DNA from: Aurantiacibacter marinus | Lineage (GTDB): Bacteria; Pseudomonadota; Alphaproteobacteria; Sphingomonadales; Sphingomonadaceae | DNA: 64,000 nucleotides | Direction of reading: 5' to 3' | NCBI RefSeq assembly: GCF_001021555.1 | Contig: NZ_LDCP01000001.1 | Coordinates: 682,001-746,000, forward strand | In this document: one piece after another, positions 63,347 through 64,000 of the stretch | Layout: each line of letters starts with the position of its first letter | How positions within the stretch are numbered: the first letter of the stretch is position 1 | Notes under the pieces: model-generated | What the model was told of the DNA's origin: nothing | The model's database searches: none | Seen by the model: the letters and a program-made list of their open reading frames with translations, nothing else | Position numbers and translations under genes: made by a program

Positions 63347-64000
63347 ATGCCCGCTGAAATCATTCAAACGAACGACACTCCATTCGAGCGTGTTGCCATC
63401 GATCCGGTCACGCTGGACATTATCGAGAACGCCCTGCGCAATGCTCGCATCGAAATGGATGCTACACTGGTGCGCACTGCCATGTCGCCCGGTATCCGTG
63501 AACAGGGGGATGCCTTCCCGCTGATTGCGGATGCGAAGGGCAAGATGATCGTCGGCCAGTTCGGCAGCTTCATCGACGGCTTCCTGCGCCAGTTCGACGG
63601 GACGCTGGAGGATGGCGACATGATCTTCCTGTCGGATCCCTATTCCTGCGAAGGCGCCGTCAGCCACTCCAACGATTGGCTCGTGCTGCTGCCTGTGTTC
63701 AAGGATGGCCGCCTGATCGCCTATACTGCCATGTTCGGCCATCAGTCCGATATTGGCGGAAGCGTTGTTGGCTCCATGCCGATCAAGGCCAGCTCCATCT
63801 TTGAAGAAGGCGTTCGCATTCCGCCGGTAAAAATCTGGAAGAAGGGCGAATATAACGATGATCTGATGAAGCTGGTGATGCACCAGACGCGTAAACCCGA
63901 CTGGTGCCAGGCTGACCTCAATGCGTTGATTGCCAGCTGCCGGGTTGCCTCCAACCGCGTCATCGAAATGGCGGGGCGCTTTGGCGACGATGTGTATTTC
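63347..64000 (+). CDS. Hydantoinase/oxoprolinase family, HyuB-type subunit (partial)
   Basis: The frame from ATG 63347 stays open to the window end (218 codons) and so is truncated at its 3' side by the window. It begins MPAEIIQTNDTPFERVAID, then LDIIENALRNARIEMDATLVRT, MSPGIREQGDAF and GQFGSFIDGFLRQFDG, all typical of HyuB. GGAGG is eight bases before the ATG. It is the partner of HyuA and 13 bases downstream of it. Confidence 0.92.
   Translation, partial: MPAEIIQTNDTPFERVAIDPVTLDIIENALRNARIEMDATLVRTAMSPGIREQGDAFPLIADAKGKMIVGQFGSFIDGFLRQFDGTLEDGDMIFLSDPYSCEGAVSHSNDWLVLLPVFKDGRLIAYTAMFGHQSDIGGSVVGSMPIKASSIFEEGVRIPPVKIWKKGEYNDDLMKLVMHQTRKPDWCQADLNALIASCRVASNRVIEMAGRFGDDVYF

Noticed and set aside
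54457-64000. Treating the TonB/GntR/Hyu cluster as part of the tRNA-Leu island
   Set aside because: The att-like repeat at 54061 ends the island and no further copy was noticed to the right, though an older decayed element could extend into this region.

Overview
The window looks like chromosomal DNA of an alphaproteobacterium of the order Sphingomonadales, probably Erythrobacteraceae. This is inferred from the gene set: GapR-type DUF2312 protein, DUF1244 and DUF465 proteins, an NDUFA9-like protein, abundant TonB-dependent receptors, a CnoX/Lon-like pair, and an alphaproteobacterial-type LexA site. The protein style and high GC agree. No rRNA, CRISPR array or insertion sequence was seen.

Region 1 (1-38.9 kb) is ordinary core chromosome. 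It carries an ABC-2 exporter ATPase, nadB, the aerobic ribonucleotide reductase genes nrdA and nrdB separated by six small genes, two thermonuclease-fold proteins, nhaA, several small lipoproteins, PPK2, argB, yggT, marC, and a lonN-like/cnoX pair. It continues with tRNA-Gly(GCC), pyk, gapR, ybjQ, yebC-ruvC, ubiG, lysC-purT, a nitronate monooxygenase-like gene, an acyl-CoA synthetase, fsa and an NDUFA9-like gene. A decayed glycerophosphodiester phosphodiesterase gene lies between a YffB-like gene and ubiG.

Region 2 (38.9-54.1 kb) is a 15.1-kb island inserted at the 3' end of tRNA-Leu(CAG). It is bounded by a 23/24-bp direct repeat of the tRNA end. It encodes a tyrosine integrase, a two-gene ATPase + HNH nuclease cassette resembling the Septu defence system, an unknown protein, an AlpA/excisionase-like protein, and a primase fused to a RepA-like ATPase. 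It ends with a complete type I restriction-modification operon in which an unrecognised gene sits between hsdS and hsdR. No capsid or conjugation gene is visible, so the layout resembles a P4-like satellite carrying defence cargo. Just beyond the right repeat lies the decayed N-terminus of a second integrase, which suggests repeated insertion at the same tRNA.

Region 3 (54.5-64 kb) holds two outer-membrane TonB-dependent receptors on the minus strand. They are divergent from a plus-strand unit of gntR (FCD type), HMG-CoA lyase-like, hyuA and hyuB, the last cut by the window end. An identical 10-bp palindrome occurs before gntR and again at the start of the lyase gene, suggesting control of the uptake and catabolic genes by the GntR protein. 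The substrate cannot be read from the sequence.
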